Origin: Phycisphaerae bacterium
Lineage (GTDB): Bacteria > Planctomycetota > Phycisphaerae > Sedimentisphaerales > Anaerobacaceae
Assembly: GCA_028714855.1 (NCBI GenBank)
Contig: JAQTLP010000003.1
Span: 1 to 64,000, forward strand
Reading direction: 5' to 3'
Length of the DNA: 64,000 nt
Shown here: positions 44,188 to 53,730 of the stretch, in pieces
How the letters are laid out: each line of letters opens with the position of its first letter
Position numbering within the stretch: the first letter of the stretch is position 1
Made by a program: the position numbers and the translations under genes
The notes under the pieces: generated by a model
The model's database searches: none
The model's input: only the letters and a program-made list of their open reading frames with translations
Told to the model about the DNA's origin: nothing

Positions 44188-44599
44188 CTGCGAGCATTTC
44201 TTCCAGGATTTCGGCAGAATCTTTGACTAATTGCGAACAAATACTTCTGAAAAGCCCTTCTTTGGTGGCTTTATCCATTCCTTCTTTGGTGCGTATATCA
44301 CAGCCAATCAGGGCCTGGCAATTCGTCGATTTATTCTTCTGGCGAAAAGCTTCGTCGAACTTAATAATTTTATCGTAGGGTCTGTCTTTCCCCTTTGCGA
44401 ATTTTAGGCCGAGGACCATAAAGGCGCCTGTAACTGCGCCGCAGGTGCCGTCGATGCGCATTCCGCCGCCGAAGCCGGAAGCAATTTTGAGGGCCTGTTC
44501 AAATGAAACGCCGAGGTCTTGACCGTATGTTGAAAATATGGCCTGTGAACAGTTGTAGCCGTCCTCAAAACATTTCACCGCTTTTTTTGCTTTACTCAT
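44171..44599 (-). CDS. C-GCAxxG-C-C family protein
   Basis: 142 residues. Conserved cysteines are spaced as the family name says: NCSQAIF (C17), GTCGAVTGA (C53), then a cysteine in NCQALIGC and one in SICSQL. The set is thought to bind metal or act in redox chemistry. It is wedged between ruvC and ruvA with overlaps of 8 and 17 bases, so it is translated with them. A functional tie to recombination is not known. Confidence 0.88.
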   Translation of the reverse strand: MSKAKKAVKCFEDGYNCSQAIFSTYGQDLGVSFEQALKIASGFGGGMRIDGTCGAVTGAFMVLGLKFAKGKDRPYDKIIKFDEAFRQKNKSTNCQALIGCDIRTKEGMDKATKEGLFRSICSQLVKDSAEILEEMLADDSSN

Positions 44600-45074
44600 T
44601 TGAAACCTCTACTAACTGCTTCGAGTTCGCACAACACATAGCCGCGGCAATTGCATCAGCGACGTCGGGCGGCTCCGGGAGACGCGGCAGGCGTAAGAAT
44701 GTTTGAATCGTCCGCTGCACCTGCTCTTTCGACGCCCGGCCATTGCCGGTGAGCGATTTTTTTATGCGCGTCGCACTGAAACTTCTGACTTCGACGCCGG
44801 CCGCTGCACAGCTTTGCAGTATAACACCCCTTGCGTGTCCCATCAATATCGCCGTTCTTGGATGAGCGTAGTGAGAATAAAGCTGTTCGACGGCAACCAT
44901 TTCCGGCCTGAATTTCTTCAGCAAAGATTCAATGTCTTCAGCTATCTGGTTTAATTTTGTCTCAATGGGTGATTTTGGATTAGTCCGTATGGCGCCCGCC
45001 TCGAGCAGGCTGTCACCATCCACCACCGCATAGCCGCACACCTGCAAACCAGGGTCTATGCCGAGAATTTTCAT
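44592..45074 (-). CDS. ruvC: Holliday junction resolvase RuvC
   Basis: 160 residues. RNase-H-like nuclease that cuts Holliday junctions. ILGIDPGLQVCGYAVV supplies the first Asp, VAVEQLYSHYAHPRTAILMGHARG the Glu, and DVADAIAAAMC the last acidic residues. It overlaps cysS by 4 bases at its start. Confidence 0.96.
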   Translation of the reverse strand: MKILGIDPGLQVCGYAVVDGDSLLEAGAIRTNPKSPIETKLNQIAEDIESLLKKFRPEMVAVEQLYSHYAHPRTAILMGHARGVILQSCAAAGVEVRSFSATRIKKSLTGNGRASKEQVQRTIQTFLRLPRLPEPPDVADAIAAAMCCANSKQLVEVSNE

Positions 45075-46546
45075 TTGAATCTCCAGACGGTTTCGCCGGG
45101 CGTATCCTCAAGAATTACGCCGGCCTCTTCGAGCTGCTTTCTCAAAGCATCTGCTGCCGCAAAATCCTTCTTTTTCCTCGCCGCGTTTCGCTGTTCGATA
45201 AGCATTTTTACGAGCTTATCCAATGTTTCCGTATTCGCTCCGCCCTGTTCGGTATATTTTTCTCTGATAATTCCCAGCACATCGCCGCCAAGAACCGCAA
45301 ACATCTTATCAATCGCGGTAAGCGTTTCGCTCGCGGCGTTTTTGGCAATCTGCTCGTTGGCCAAAGCAGCGAGGTCAAACATTACCGACAATGCTATGGC
45401 GGTATTAAGGTCATCATTCATCGCCGTTTCGAACTTTTCTTTTAATTCCTTCAACTTGCTCTCGACGTTTTTGTCGATTGGGCCTTTAGACGCGATTTTG
45501 ATTCGCTTTCTCACTGCGATAACGGCGTTCGTCATTTTTTCGTAACCGCTCTGGGCTGCAAAGAGAGCGGTATCGGAAAAATCAAGCGGGCTTCGGTAGT
45601 GGCTGTTCAAGACCAGCTGCCTGATAGCCAATGGGTCATAGTTTCGCTTCAATTTTTCATGAGAGCCGGAGAAGGCCTGTTTGAGGGTAATAAAATTATT
45701 TAAGCTCTTGCCCATTTTCTGGTTATCGACGGTGACCATATTGTTGTGCACCCAGTATTTAGCGAACTGCTGCCCGCTGGCAGCTTCAGACTGGGCGATT
45801 TCGCACTCGTGGTGAGGGAACTGGTTTTCTATTCCTCCGCCGTGAATATCGAAGGGCTGGCCGAGATACTTGGTGCTCATCACGGAACATTCGAGATGCC
45901 AGCCGGGGAAACCCATCCCCCACGGGCTCGGCCATTGCATAATATGGTTGGGTTCCGCTTTTTTCCAAAGCGCGAAATCGGCGGGGTGTTTTTTGTCAGG
46001 CGAGACCTCGACACGTGCGCCTGCCTGCATTTCTTCGATATTTCTGCCGGAGAGTTTGCCGTAGTCTTCGAATTTGGAGATGTCGAAATATACCGAGCCG
46101 TTAACTTCGTAGGCACAGCCTTTTTCCAAAAGAGTTTTTACCATTTCAATCTGCTCGACGATATGGCCGCTGGCCCGTGGACTAATATCGGGGCGAACGC
46201 AGTTCAAAGCGTCCATATCTTCAAAGTAGCTGCGGGTATAACTTTCGGCCAGCGCCATTGGATGAATCTTTTCTTTTTTTGCCGCCTTTGCGATTTTATC
46301 TTCGCCCTGATCGGCATCGTCGGTCAGGTGGCCGACATCCGTGATATTTTGGACGTAAGTAACATTGTAGTCGAGATAACGCAGGTATCGCACGAGGATA
46401 TCAAAGCTGACGTAGCTTTTTGCGTGTCCGAGATGGGCGTGGCCATAGACGGTCGGGCCGCAGACGTAGATTCCGACTTTATCTTTTTTCAGCGGCTTAA
46501 ATTCTTCTTTTTTTCTGGTCAAGCTGTTATAGAGCTTCAGTCCCAT
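45071..46546 (-). CDS. cysS: Cysteinyl-tRNA synthetase
   Basis: 491 residues. [18 protein letters not shown] holds the zinc Cys and the HIGH-type motif (HLGH); [10 protein letters not shown] and [11 protein letters not shown] hold the other zinc ligands; KMGKSLNN is the KMSKS motif. Full length with the DALR-type helical domain. The ATG is 17 bases after the ispF stop. Confidence 0.97.
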   Translation of the reverse strand: MGLKLYNSLTRKKEEFKPLKKDKVGIYVCGPTVYGHAHLGHAKSYVSFDILVRYLRYLDYNVTYVQNITDVGHLTDDADQGEDKIAKAAKKEKIHPMALAESYTRSYFEDMDALNCVRPDISPRASGHIVEQIEMVKTLLEKGCAYEVNGSVYFDISKFEDYGKLSGRNIEEMQAGARVEVSPDKKHPADFALWKKAEPNHIMQWPSPWGMGFPGWHLECSVMSTKYLGQPFDIHGGGIENQFPHHECEIAQSEAASGQQFAKYWVHNNMVTVDNQKMGKSLNNFITLKQAFSGSHEKLKRNYDPLAIRQLVLNSHYRSPLDFSDTALFAAQSGYEKMTNAVIAVRKRIKIASKGPIDKNVESKLKELKEKFETAMNDDLNTAIALSVMFDLAALANEQIAKNAASETLTAIDKMFAVLGGDVLGIIREKYTEQGGANTETLDKLVKMLIEQRNAARKKKDFAAADALRKQLEEAGVILEDTPGETVWRFK

Positions 46547-46563
46547 CTGCTAACCCCTGTTAT

Positions 46564-47076
46564 TTAAAGTGTTCTTCTGAATTTCTTTTTCAAAAGGACT
46601 ATTGCTGTCGCTGCGATTGCGTCACCTGCACCGACATCGCCGAATCCGTTATCAGTCTTTGCTTTGACGTTCACGGTGTTAAAATCAATTCCCAAAATCT
46701 CGGCGATGCATCTTTTCATATGTCCCTTGAATGGCTCCAGCCGGGGCTGGTCAGCGTGTATTATCAGGTCAACATTGGCTATTTCCCAGTCTTTTTCTTC
46801 GAGCCGCTCTTTGACAATAGCCAAAAGGTCTTTACTATCGGCGTCTTCCCACCTCGGCTCATCATCGGGAAACAATGTCCCTATGTCGCCCATTGCTGCT
46901 GCGCCTAACAAGGCATCAATAACGGCATGCAAACCCACATCGCCGTCACTGTGACCTGCCAATCCGGATGGGTGAGGCACGTGAACGCCGCAGAGCATAA
47001 GCTTTCTGCCTACAGCTAATTCGTGGATATCGGTTCCGATTCCACTTCGATACTCGGGCTTAGGCCGCTCAATCAC
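46564..47076 (-). CDS. ispF: 2-C-methyl-D-erythritol 2,4-cyclodiphosphate synthase
   Basis: 170 residues. GIGTDIHELAVGRKLMLCGV has the metal-binding D-x-H; SGLAGHSDGDVGLHAVIDALLGAA and DIGTLFPD follow, then IIHADQPRLEPF and KAKTDNGFGDVGAGDAIAA. Forms a trimer with zinc in the MEP isoprenoid pathway. It overlaps hisB by 4 bases. Confidence 0.96.
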   Translation of the reverse strand: MIERPKPEYRSGIGTDIHELAVGRKLMLCGVHVPHPSGLAGHSDGDVGLHAVIDALLGAAAMGDIGTLFPDDEPRWEDADSKDLLAIVKERLEEKDWEIANVDLIIHADQPRLEPFKGHMKRCIAEILGIDFNTVNVKAKTDNGFGDVGAGDAIAATAIVLLKKKFRRTL

Positions 47077-47657
47077 AATGTCCCCTTTGTGCTTGGCACG
47101 TCTGTACCGATAATTTTTACCGCTTCGGCAAGGGCCTGACCCAACCCCTTGAAAATTGCCTCAGCAATGTGATGGCTGTTTGTGCCGTAGGGCACGTTTA
47201 TATGCAGGTTGAATTTGCCGTTATTTGAAAAGCTCCGCAGCATTTCTTCCAAACACTCGACATCGAAGTCACCGATTTTATCTGTTCGATATTCCACGTT
47301 ATACACGCAGCTGCTCCTGCCTGACAAATCTACGGAAACATTGGCCATCGCCTCTTCCATCGGGACGGAACTATGGCCGTATCTGGCAATACCTTTTTTG
47401 TCGCCGAGGGCTTTGGTGAGACTCTCGCCCAGGCATATCGCTATATCTTCGATTGTGTGGTGTGCATCGACATCCAAATCACCTTTGGCGCGGAGCACCA
47501 GGTCGATTTTGCCGTGCTTGGCGAGGTGACTAAGCATATGGTCCAAAAAGCCAACGCCTGTATCTATCTGGTATTTACCGACGCCGTCCAGATTAAGCTC
47601 CAGGGTCACATCGGTTTCTTTGGTCTTTCTGTGAATTTTAGCTGTTCTCTTTGCCAT
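47073..47657 (-). CDS. hisB: Imidazoleglycerol-phosphate dehydratase
   Basis: 194 residues, the stand-alone dehydratase. DTGVGFLDHMLSHLAKHG, DAHHTIEDIAICLGE and THNSHHIAE-like NSHHIAEAIFKGLGQAL are the manganese-binding histidine blocks. It follows hisC by 10 bases; no other his gene is present. Confidence 0.96.
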   Translation of the reverse strand: MAKRTAKIHRKTKETDVTLELNLDGVGKYQIDTGVGFLDHMLSHLAKHGKIDLVLRAKGDLDVDAHHTIEDIAICLGESLTKALGDKKGIARYGHSSVPMEEAMANVSVDLSGRSSCVYNVEYRTDKIGDFDVECLEEMLRSFSNNGKFNLHINVPYGTNSHHIAEAIFKGLGQALAEAVKIIGTDVPSTKGTL

Positions 47658-47667
47658 AAGAATATCC

Positions 47668-48714
47668 CTATTCCTGCAAAATATCTTTCAAAGCCGAAAG
47701 TAGTTTATCATTTTGTTCTGGTGTGCCAATAGTGATTCTCAATTTATCTTTAAGCTCAGGGTAATCGAAATACCGAACAAAAATATTTCGCTGAGCCAAT
47801 TTTTCATAGATTTCAGCCGCCCTGCCGTTTTTGCATTCCGCCAAGACAAAGTTGGAACTGCTGTCGGGGACATTTAAGCCGAGATTTCTTAACTGCCCGG
47901 TTAATCTTGTGCGTTCGGCTACTATCTTTGCAACCATCTTTCGGAAATAATCCTGGTCGCGGATTGCGGCAGAGGCTACTGCGATAGCGACCGCATCGAC
48001 ATTGTAGGAATCCTTGAGCTTAATAAGGCCCGTTATCAAATCCGGTCTGGCAATTGCATATCCGAACCGCAATCCCGCGAGCGAATACCCCTTGCTCATC
48101 GAGCGAAGTATAATCACATTATCAAAATCTTTGACAAGAGCCGTGCAATTTTTCTCCGCAAAATCCACATAGGCCTCGTCAATCAATAATACACCGCTGG
48201 TCTCATCAGCCAGCGAAGCCAGCTCATCGACATTTATAAAACTGCCGCTGGGCGCGTTCGGATTGCAGACAATCGTCAAGGCGGCACCGGTCCCGATCAG
48301 CTTGGCCGGCAGGTTAAATTCTTTGTCAAACGGAATTTCTATTGCTTTGCAGTTCTGCAACCCGGCCAATACCGGATAAAGCGAATAAGTCGGAACCGGA
48401 TAGGCGACAGGTCTATTCTCATCACAAAACGCCTCGATGGCCATCTTTAGCAGCTCGTCTCCGCCGTTGCAGCACATAATATAATCCGGCTGGACACCGT
48501 TAACTTCCGCAGCGGCCTGCCTAAAGGCGCTTCCAATCGGGTCGGGATATCGGCGAAGCTGTTCCGGGCTTATTTCAGACAAGATCTTTAACGCCATCGG
48601 CGAAGGCGGATAGGGATTCTCATTGGTATTGAGCTTTACTACGTCGCTGTCCTTCGGCTGAAAGCCCGGCTCATACCCTTTTGCCTTTTCGATGTTTTCC
48701 CTGAAATAACCCAT
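47668..48714 (-). CDS. hisC: Histidinol-phosphate aminotransferase
   Basis: 348 residues, fold-type I PLP enzyme. KLNTNENPYPPSP near the start, CNPNAPSG, LLIDEAYVDF and the PLP lysine in RSMSKGYSLAGLRFGYAIA are the markers. No ribosome site is obvious before the ATG. A 145-base gap with AT-rich sequence separates it from accD. Confidence 0.95.
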   Translation of the reverse strand: MGYFRENIEKAKGYEPGFQPKDSDVVKLNTNENPYPPSPMALKILSEISPEQLRRYPDPIGSAFRQAAAEVNGVQPDYIMCCNGGDELLKMAIEAFCDENRPVAYPVPTYSLYPVLAGLQNCKAIEIPFDKEFNLPAKLIGTGAALTIVCNPNAPSGSFINVDELASLADETSGVLLIDEAYVDFAEKNCTALVKDFDNVIILRSMSKGYSLAGLRFGYAIARPDLITGLIKLKDSYNVDAVAIAVASAAIRDQDYFRKMVAKIVAERTRLTGQLRNLGLNVPDSSSNFVLAECKNGRAAEIYEKLAQRNIFVRYFDYPELKDKLRITIGTPEQNDKLLSALKDILQE

Positions 48715-48859
48715 AGCAGTTGATTATCGATTCCCGCCTGCGGCGGGTAAAATTAATAATTGATTATTATTCGCAGATTATACGGATATTCTGTCGGAAG
48801 TGAAAGGGAAGTTTTTGGGATTATTGGCAAACAATCCAGATGCCAAGATGCGAAAATGC

Positions 48860-49711
48860 TTATTTTTTGCAGTAGTCGATAAGGCGGGCGATTTCGCTGC
48901 GGAGGTCTTTTCGGTGGACAATCATATCGACAAAGCCGTGCTCAAGCATAAATTCGGCCGTCTGAAACCCCTCCGGCAGCTCCACCTTTATAGTCTCGGC
49001 AATGGTACGAGGCCCGGCAAAGCCGATAAGCGCCCCGGGTTCAGCTATTATACAATCGCCCAACATAGCGAAGCTGGCCGTTACCCCGCCGGTGGTCGGG
49101 TCCGTCAGAACTGAGATGAAAAGCCCCCCTGCTTCATCATATTTAGCTAACGCCGCAGAAGTTTTGGCCATCTGGCCGAGCGAAACCACACCTTCGTGCA
49201 TCCTAGCTCCGCCGGAACAGCTAACCACAACCAAAGGCAAATTCTCTTCCATTGCTTTGTCGACAGCTGCGCAAAATTTTTCGCCGACGACAAAGCCCAT
49301 AGAGCCCATCATAAAATTCGGCTCCATCACACCGAGAATAACGCCTCTTCCCTTGATAAAGGCCTTGCCGATTCGTATAGCCTCTTTGACGCCGCTTTTT
49401 TCTTCATCGGTTTTGAGACGCTGTTTATAAGTGGTTCCTCTGAACCTGAAGGCAAGCGGGTCATCGGTCGTCATGTCGCTTAAAACTTCCTGAAAAGAAC
49501 CTTCGTCAACGAGATACTTAATTCGAGTTTCGGCTCCGATGCGAAAATGATGATTGCACTCCGGGCAAATGTTAAGATTCTGCTCGACCGCGCTTTTATA
49601 GAGCATATGCTCGCAGCCAGGACAGCGTATCCAAAGCCCTTCGGGCATCTCCTTACGCGGCTTCAACGAAAAGCCGTTCCAGTGTTTTTTAGTTTTTTTG
49701 GTCATAGTCAT
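48860..49711 (-). CDS. accD: Acetyl-CoA carboxylase carboxyltransferase subunit beta
   Basis: 283 residues. N-terminal four-cysteine zinc ribbon (CPGC about 29-32, CPEC about 48-51) and the carboxyltransferase crotonase-like domain with SCSGGARMHEGVVSLGQMAKTSA and GDCIIAEPGALIGFAGPRTI. Works with AccA, which is not in this window, to make malonyl-CoA. The start may be the ATG at 49711 or two codons later. Confidence 0.96.
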   Translation of the reverse strand: MTMTKKTKKHWNGFSLKPRKEMPEGLWIRCPGCEHMLYKSAVEQNLNICPECNHHFRIGAETRIKYLVDEGSFQEVLSDMTTDDPLAFRFRGTTYKQRLKTDEEKSGVKEAIRIGKAFIKGRGVILGVMEPNFMMGSMGFVVGEKFCAAVDKAMEENLPLVVVSCSGGARMHEGVVSLGQMAKTSAALAKYDEAGGLFISVLTDPTTGGVTASFAMLGDCIIAEPGALIGFAGPRTIAETIKVELPEGFQTAEFMLEHGFVDMIVHRKDLRSEIARLIDYCKK

Positions 49712-49769
49712 ACTATTTTTGCCAAGTGTTGTATTTTACCAAAAATTCGCCTGTGTTCAAACACAAAAA

Positions 49770-50441
49770 TTACTTACAGGCATCACGAATGGCGTTTATT
49801 GCGGCAATACGGTCGGTTTTTGAGAATATTGCGTTGCCGGCCACAATAGTATCGGCACCGTAGGAAACTGCAAGCGGCGCGGTTTGAGGGTTCATTCCGC
49901 CATCGACTTCCACGCGTATATCGGGGCCTACGATTTCTCTGATTTTAATAATTTTCTTCGCAGCTTCCGGTATAAACTTCTGCGCCCCGAAACCCGGATG
50001 GACGGTCAGCACCAGAATCATATCACAAAGATGAGCGACTTTTTCTATCGCTTTTAAGGGCGTTTCGGGGTTAAGGCACAGACCTGCTGTGGCACCCATA
50101 TCGTGAAGGGCCTTTATCAGCTCGACAGGGTTCTGCCCAGTCTCGATGTGAAATGTCAAATGGTTGGCGCCGGCCTTAACGAATATAGGGGCGAATTTCC
50201 GCGGGTCGGTAACCATCAGGTGGCAATCGAAGAAGAGTTCGCTGTGCTTTCGCAGCTTTTCGACCACCGGCGGGCCGATGGTAATGTTAGGAACGAAATG
50301 ACCATCCATAATATCCAGATGCACCATTTTCGCACCTGCTTTTTCGATAACGGCAAGCTCATCGGCCAATTTCGCAAAATCGGCGCTCAATATTGACGGC
50401 GCAATCTCGATTGTCCCTGCTTTTGGTAGGCGCATTTTCAT
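49770..50441 (-). CDS. rpe: Ribulose-phosphate 3-epimerase
   Basis: 223 residues, TIM barrel. IAPSILSADFAKLADEL, VHLDIMDGHFVPNITIGPPV, FDCHLMV, VLTVHPGFGAQKFIP and VEVDGGMNPQTA cover the metal ligands and phosphate site. Belongs to the pentose phosphate pathway. It is 16 bases past the pgk stop, in the same run. Confidence 0.97.
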   Translation of the reverse strand: MKMRLPKAGTIEIAPSILSADFAKLADELAVIEKAGAKMVHLDIMDGHFVPNITIGPPVVEKLRKHSELFFDCHLMVTDPRKFAPIFVKAGANHLTFHIETGQNPVELIKALHDMGATAGLCLNPETPLKAIEKVAHLCDMILVLTVHPGFGAQKFIPEAAKKIIKIREIVGPDIRVEVDGGMNPQTAPLAVSYGADTIVAGNAIFSKTDRIAAINAIRDACK

Positions 50442-50457
50442 TGATTATTTCCAGACA

Positions 50458-51696
50458 TTATTTTTCATCGAGGACTTCGAGGCAGACGAATTTTTTGCCT
50501 TCGAGAAATTCCAGCGAAGCTCCGCCGCCCGTTGAAACATGGCTGACGCGTTTTGAAAGGCCGAGCTTCTTTATCGCACTTGCGCTGTCACCACCGCCGA
50601 TAACACTTGTCGCTCCATCATCGGTAGCTTTCGCTACCGCCTGGGCAACGGCTTTTGTGCCTTCATCGAAGGGCGGCATTTCAAAAACACCCATAGGTCC
50701 GTTCCAGACAACGGTTTTTGAGCCTTCGAGATTCTTGACGAATAGTTTAACCGCCTCAGGGCCGATATCGACTCCTATCCACCCGTCAGGAATACTGCCG
50801 ACTGCGGTTTTATTAGAAGCATTGGCCTCGATTTTCTGAACGATGATTGAATCGGTCGGGATGACCAATTCACATTTGCCTTTTTTGGAGCTGGCTATCA
50901 GCTCTTTGGCTTTATCGACAAAGTCATTTTCGCAGAGACTCTTTCCTATTGTCAGCCCCGCTGCCTTAAAGAAGGTAAATGCCATAGCGCCGCCGATGAG
51001 GATGCGGTCGACCTTTTTCATAAGATTTTCGATGACTTTCAGTTTATCGGAGACCTTCGCACCGCCGAGGATGGCGACAAACGGCCTTTTGGGGTTGTTC
51101 ACAGAATCGCCCAGGAATTTAAGCTCTTTTTCAAGGAGAAAGCCGATGACCCGGTCCTTGCCTTCCATCATAACGGGAACGGTGTACATCGAAGCGTTAT
51201 CGCGATGGGCTGTGCCGAACGCATCATCGACGTAGACATCGCCGAGTTCCGCCATTTGTTTTGCGAAGTCGTCTTTGGCTTTTCTCAGGGCAGGATTGTC
51301 CTTTGCGTTTTTATCCTTTATTTCCTCTTCCTTATGGAACCTGACATTTTCAAGCAGCATACAATCGCCGGGCTTGAGATCAGCCGCTTTTTTCTTCACC
51401 TCAGGCCCGATGCAGTCATTCGCGAAGATAACATCCTTTTTCAGCAGCTCACCTAATTTTTTTGCTACAGGAGCAAGCGAGTATTTAGCGACTTTTTCCC
51501 CGTCGGGCCTGCCGAGATGGCTCATCAGAATAACAGAGCCGCCTTTATCAAAGATTGTTTTTATTGTCGGAAGCGCCGCGACTATTCGCGTATCGCTTGT
51601 AATATTGCAATTTTCATCCAACGGAACGTTGAAATCGACCCGCATCAATACTTTTTTCCCTTTTACGTTTATATCGGTGACTGTTTTCTTAGCCAT
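50458..51696 (-). CDS. pgk: Phosphoglycerate kinase
   Basis: 412 residues from ATG 51696 (AGGAG upstream); a longer frame to 51771 was rejected. [51 protein letters not shown] and [12 protein letters not shown] are the conserved blocks. Glycolysis, making ATP from 1,3-bisphosphoglycerate. Preceded by an ndk-like gene and followed by rpe. Confidence 0.97.
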   Translation of the reverse strand: MAKKTVTDINVKGKKVLMRVDFNVPLDENCNITSDTRIVAALPTIKTIFDKGGSVILMSHLGRPDGEKVAKYSLAPVAKKLGELLKKDVIFANDCIGPEVKKKAADLKPGDCMLLENVRFHKEEEIKDKNAKDNPALRKAKDDFAKQMAELGDVYVDDAFGTAHRDNASMYTVPVMMEGKDRVIGFLLEKELKFLGDSVNNPKRPFVAILGGAKVSDKLKVIENLMKKVDRILIGGAMAFTFFKAAGLTIGKSLCENDFVDKAKELIASSKKGKCELVIPTDSIIVQKIEANASNKTAVGSIPDGWIGVDIGPEAVKLFVKNLEGSKTVVWNGPMGVFEMPPFDEGTKAVAQAVAKATDDGATSVIGGGDSASAIKKLGLSKRVSHVSTGGGASLEFLEGKKFVCLEVLDEK

Positions 51697-51739
51697 AATA
51701 AGCTCCTGTGTTTTCTTCTTCAAATGTGACTTTGTTGGT

Positions 51740-52471
51740 CTAACTTTTGTTGATAAGATATTTTGCCACAACGGTGTTTAACCTGTCTCTTCCGGGTTCG
51801 CCCCTGGCATAGGCATGGAGAATCTCCAGGTCGCTTTTCCAAACCACATCTCCGGGAGCGAGTAAAAACGAACTGCCCGGCTCATAAACATCATAAAGCC
51901 GGCCGTCCTTGTAATAATAATAAGTAGAGCATACCTCCGTAGGATATGCACGCATCAGCGGGGGAATGTCATGCGGTAAAAACCAGAGCTTGATTTCCCG
52001 TTCGGCGTCAGCGAACGTGGCTGACGTATGAATCAAATTGTCCATTCGACTGCCGATAACGTTGCCGTCTGCATCCCTTATTGGCACCATTGTTCCGAGC
52101 GCCCTGATACAGCCGGGTCTTTTTTCTCTTGCCTCGTGCGGGTCAGTCGGCCCTGCTATCGACCTTATTTTTTCCAGGACACCGCGGCCTTGAAAGACAA
52201 TTGCAATTACCCTGCGTTTCCATTTTTCCTGCTCAGGATAATGACTCGCCCCGGTAATATATTCAAGCAGCGGCTCATAAAACACTTTCCCCTTGTGTTC
52301 GGCGTAGTGCTCTTCCGCAAGGAACCTGTTGACATTGACGACCTTTGTGGCGGCAAAACGCGCTCCTGTATGAAATTCCGAAAACTGTGAGAAGATAAAT
52401 CCTGTGATGGAATTCTTAAGGGCGTCCGGCTTGATGAGAACCAGTGTCTGTTCAAGCTGTTCTTTGCCCAT
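51740..52471 (-). CDS. Atypical nucleoside diphosphate kinase-like protein, extended
   Basis: 243 residues, about 100 longer than normal Ndk. The Ndk core is recognisable: TLVLIKPDAL (9-18), EHYAEHKGKVFYEPLLEYITG (54-74), GPTDPHEA (107-114) and NLIH with H148 in the catalytic position. The usual GSD after the His is TSA, and an insertion (QEKWKRRVIAIV and IRALGTMVPIRDADG) separates the blocks; a C-terminal domain of about 75 residues follows. It may be a true phosphotransfer enzyme of an unusual subfamily or a repurposed one. Confidence 0.75.
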   Translation of the reverse strand: MGKEQLEQTLVLIKPDALKNSITGFIFSQFSEFHTGARFAATKVVNVNRFLAEEHYAEHKGKVFYEPLLEYITGASHYPEQEKWKRRVIAIVFQGRGVLEKIRSIAGPTDPHEAREKRPGCIRALGTMVPIRDADGNVIGSRMDNLIHTSATFADAEREIKLWFLPHDIPPLMRAYPTEVCSTYYYYKDGRLYDVYEPGSSFLLAPGDVVWKSDLEILHAYARGEPGRDRLNTVVAKYLINKS

Positions 52472-52520
52472 AATATAGTCCTGTCTTTAAAAAATCCCGC
52501 TATTGATGCGCCATGATATT

Positions 52521-52553
52521 AAAAAGGACCTGTCTTCACAGACAGATCCTTTT
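52521..52553 (-). terminator. Rho-independent terminator of gap
   Basis: On the minus strand, AAAAGGA and CTGTC pair across a 6-base loop with GACAG and TCCTTTT, followed by TTTTTAAT. It lies 9 bases past the gap stop and before the ndk-like gene, making gap a separate transcript from the ndk-pgk-rpe run. Confidence 0.85.
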
Positions 52554-52561
52554 CGTTAATT

Positions 52562-53575
52562 TTACATCTTTGCCATTTTTTCCATAATATCGACGGTGCG
52601 GTTCGAGTAGCCCCACTCATTGTCATACCAGCTTATGGCTTTTATCGTTTTGCCCTTTACCATTGTCAAAAGCGAATCGAAGATGCTCGAAGCCGGGTTA
52701 TTGACGATATCGGAGCTTACGATTGGCTCATCGCAATAGACGAGGATGCCCTTCATCGGGCCATCCGCCGCCTTTTTCATCGCGGCGTTCACAGCAGTCA
52801 CGGTAACATCCTTCTTTACATTAACCACCAGGTCAACAATGCTTCCGACCGGAATTGGAACGCGAATCGCAAAGCCGTCCAGCTTGCCGTCAAGCTCAGG
52901 AACAACCTTGCCGATTGCCTTGGCCGCGCCTGTGCTGGTGGGAATTATATTGGCTGCCGCGGCTCTGGCCCGGCGCAGGTCTTTGTGAATCTGGTCAGCC
53001 ACTTTCTGGTCGTTGGTATATGCGTGAATGGTCGTCATAACACCGTTCTCGATGCCGAACGTATCGTTGAGGACCTTCGCAATCGGAGCAAGGCAGTTTG
53101 TCGTGCAGCTTGCGTTTGAAACGCACTTGATATCCTTGGTGAGCTTGTTGTCGTTAACGCCCATCACGATTGTCGCCTCGATATCATCCTTGGCCGGGAC
53201 GGTCAGGACAACCTTTTTGGCGCCGGCTTTGATATGGTCGCCGTACCCGCCCTTTTCGGATTCTGCCTTTGTGAATATGCCCGTTGATTCGACGACGATA
53301 TCAACGCCCATACTCTTCCAGGGCAGTTCCGCCGGGTTCTTCACGGCCAGTACCTTGATGGTTTTACCGTTTATTACAAGGTCTGTGCCCTTTGCTTCCA
53401 CTGTGCCCTGCCATTTGCCTTCGACCGTATCATACTTGAACAGATGCGCTAAACTCTTTGCGTCTGACAGGTCATTGATGGCGACCAGTTCGAGGTTCGT
53501 CTTGCGGCTCATCAGAATTCTTGTTACGGCTCTGCCGATTCGGCCGAAACCGTTTATTGCAACCTTTGTTGCCAT
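52562..53575 (-). CDS. gap: Glyceraldehyde-3-phosphate dehydrogenase
   Basis: 337 residues from ATG 53575 (AAGGAG upstream); the frame is open to 53626 but those residues are not part of the family start. NAD loop INGFGRIGR (8-16), catalytic C157 in [12 protein letters not shown], and [11 protein letters not shown] near the end. Glycolytic enzyme preceding Pgk. Own terminator downstream. Confidence 0.97.
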   Translation of the reverse strand: MATKVAINGFGRIGRAVTRILMSRKTNLELVAINDLSDAKSLAHLFKYDTVEGKWQGTVEAKGTDLVINGKTIKVLAVKNPAELPWKSMGVDIVVESTGIFTKAESEKGGYGDHIKAGAKKVVLTVPAKDDIEATIVMGVNDNKLTKDIKCVSNASCTTNCLAPIAKVLNDTFGIENGVMTTIHAYTNDQKVADQIHKDLRRARAAAANIIPTSTGAAKAIGKVVPELDGKLDGFAIRVPIPVGSIVDLVVNVKKDVTVTAVNAAMKKAADGPMKGILVYCDEPIVSSDIVNNPASSIFDSLLTMVKGKTIKAISWYDNEWGYSNRTVDIMEKMAKM

Positions 53576-53730
53576 TCGTAAATCTCCTTTTCTTAATATG
53601 CCCTCAGGCATGGCTTTACGCCACACTTTAAATGCGGTTTTTAGCCTGTTTATAATGTTCTAATACAAACGAAACGGCTACTTTATTGATAACACCCCGC
53701 CTTGTCAAGAATTTATTGCCGACAATTGAC

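Noticed and set aside
45746-46567. Plus-strand open frame of 273 codons opposite cysS
   Set aside because: Antisense shadow; the cysS motifs on the minus strand are complete and the plus reading has no recognisable domain.
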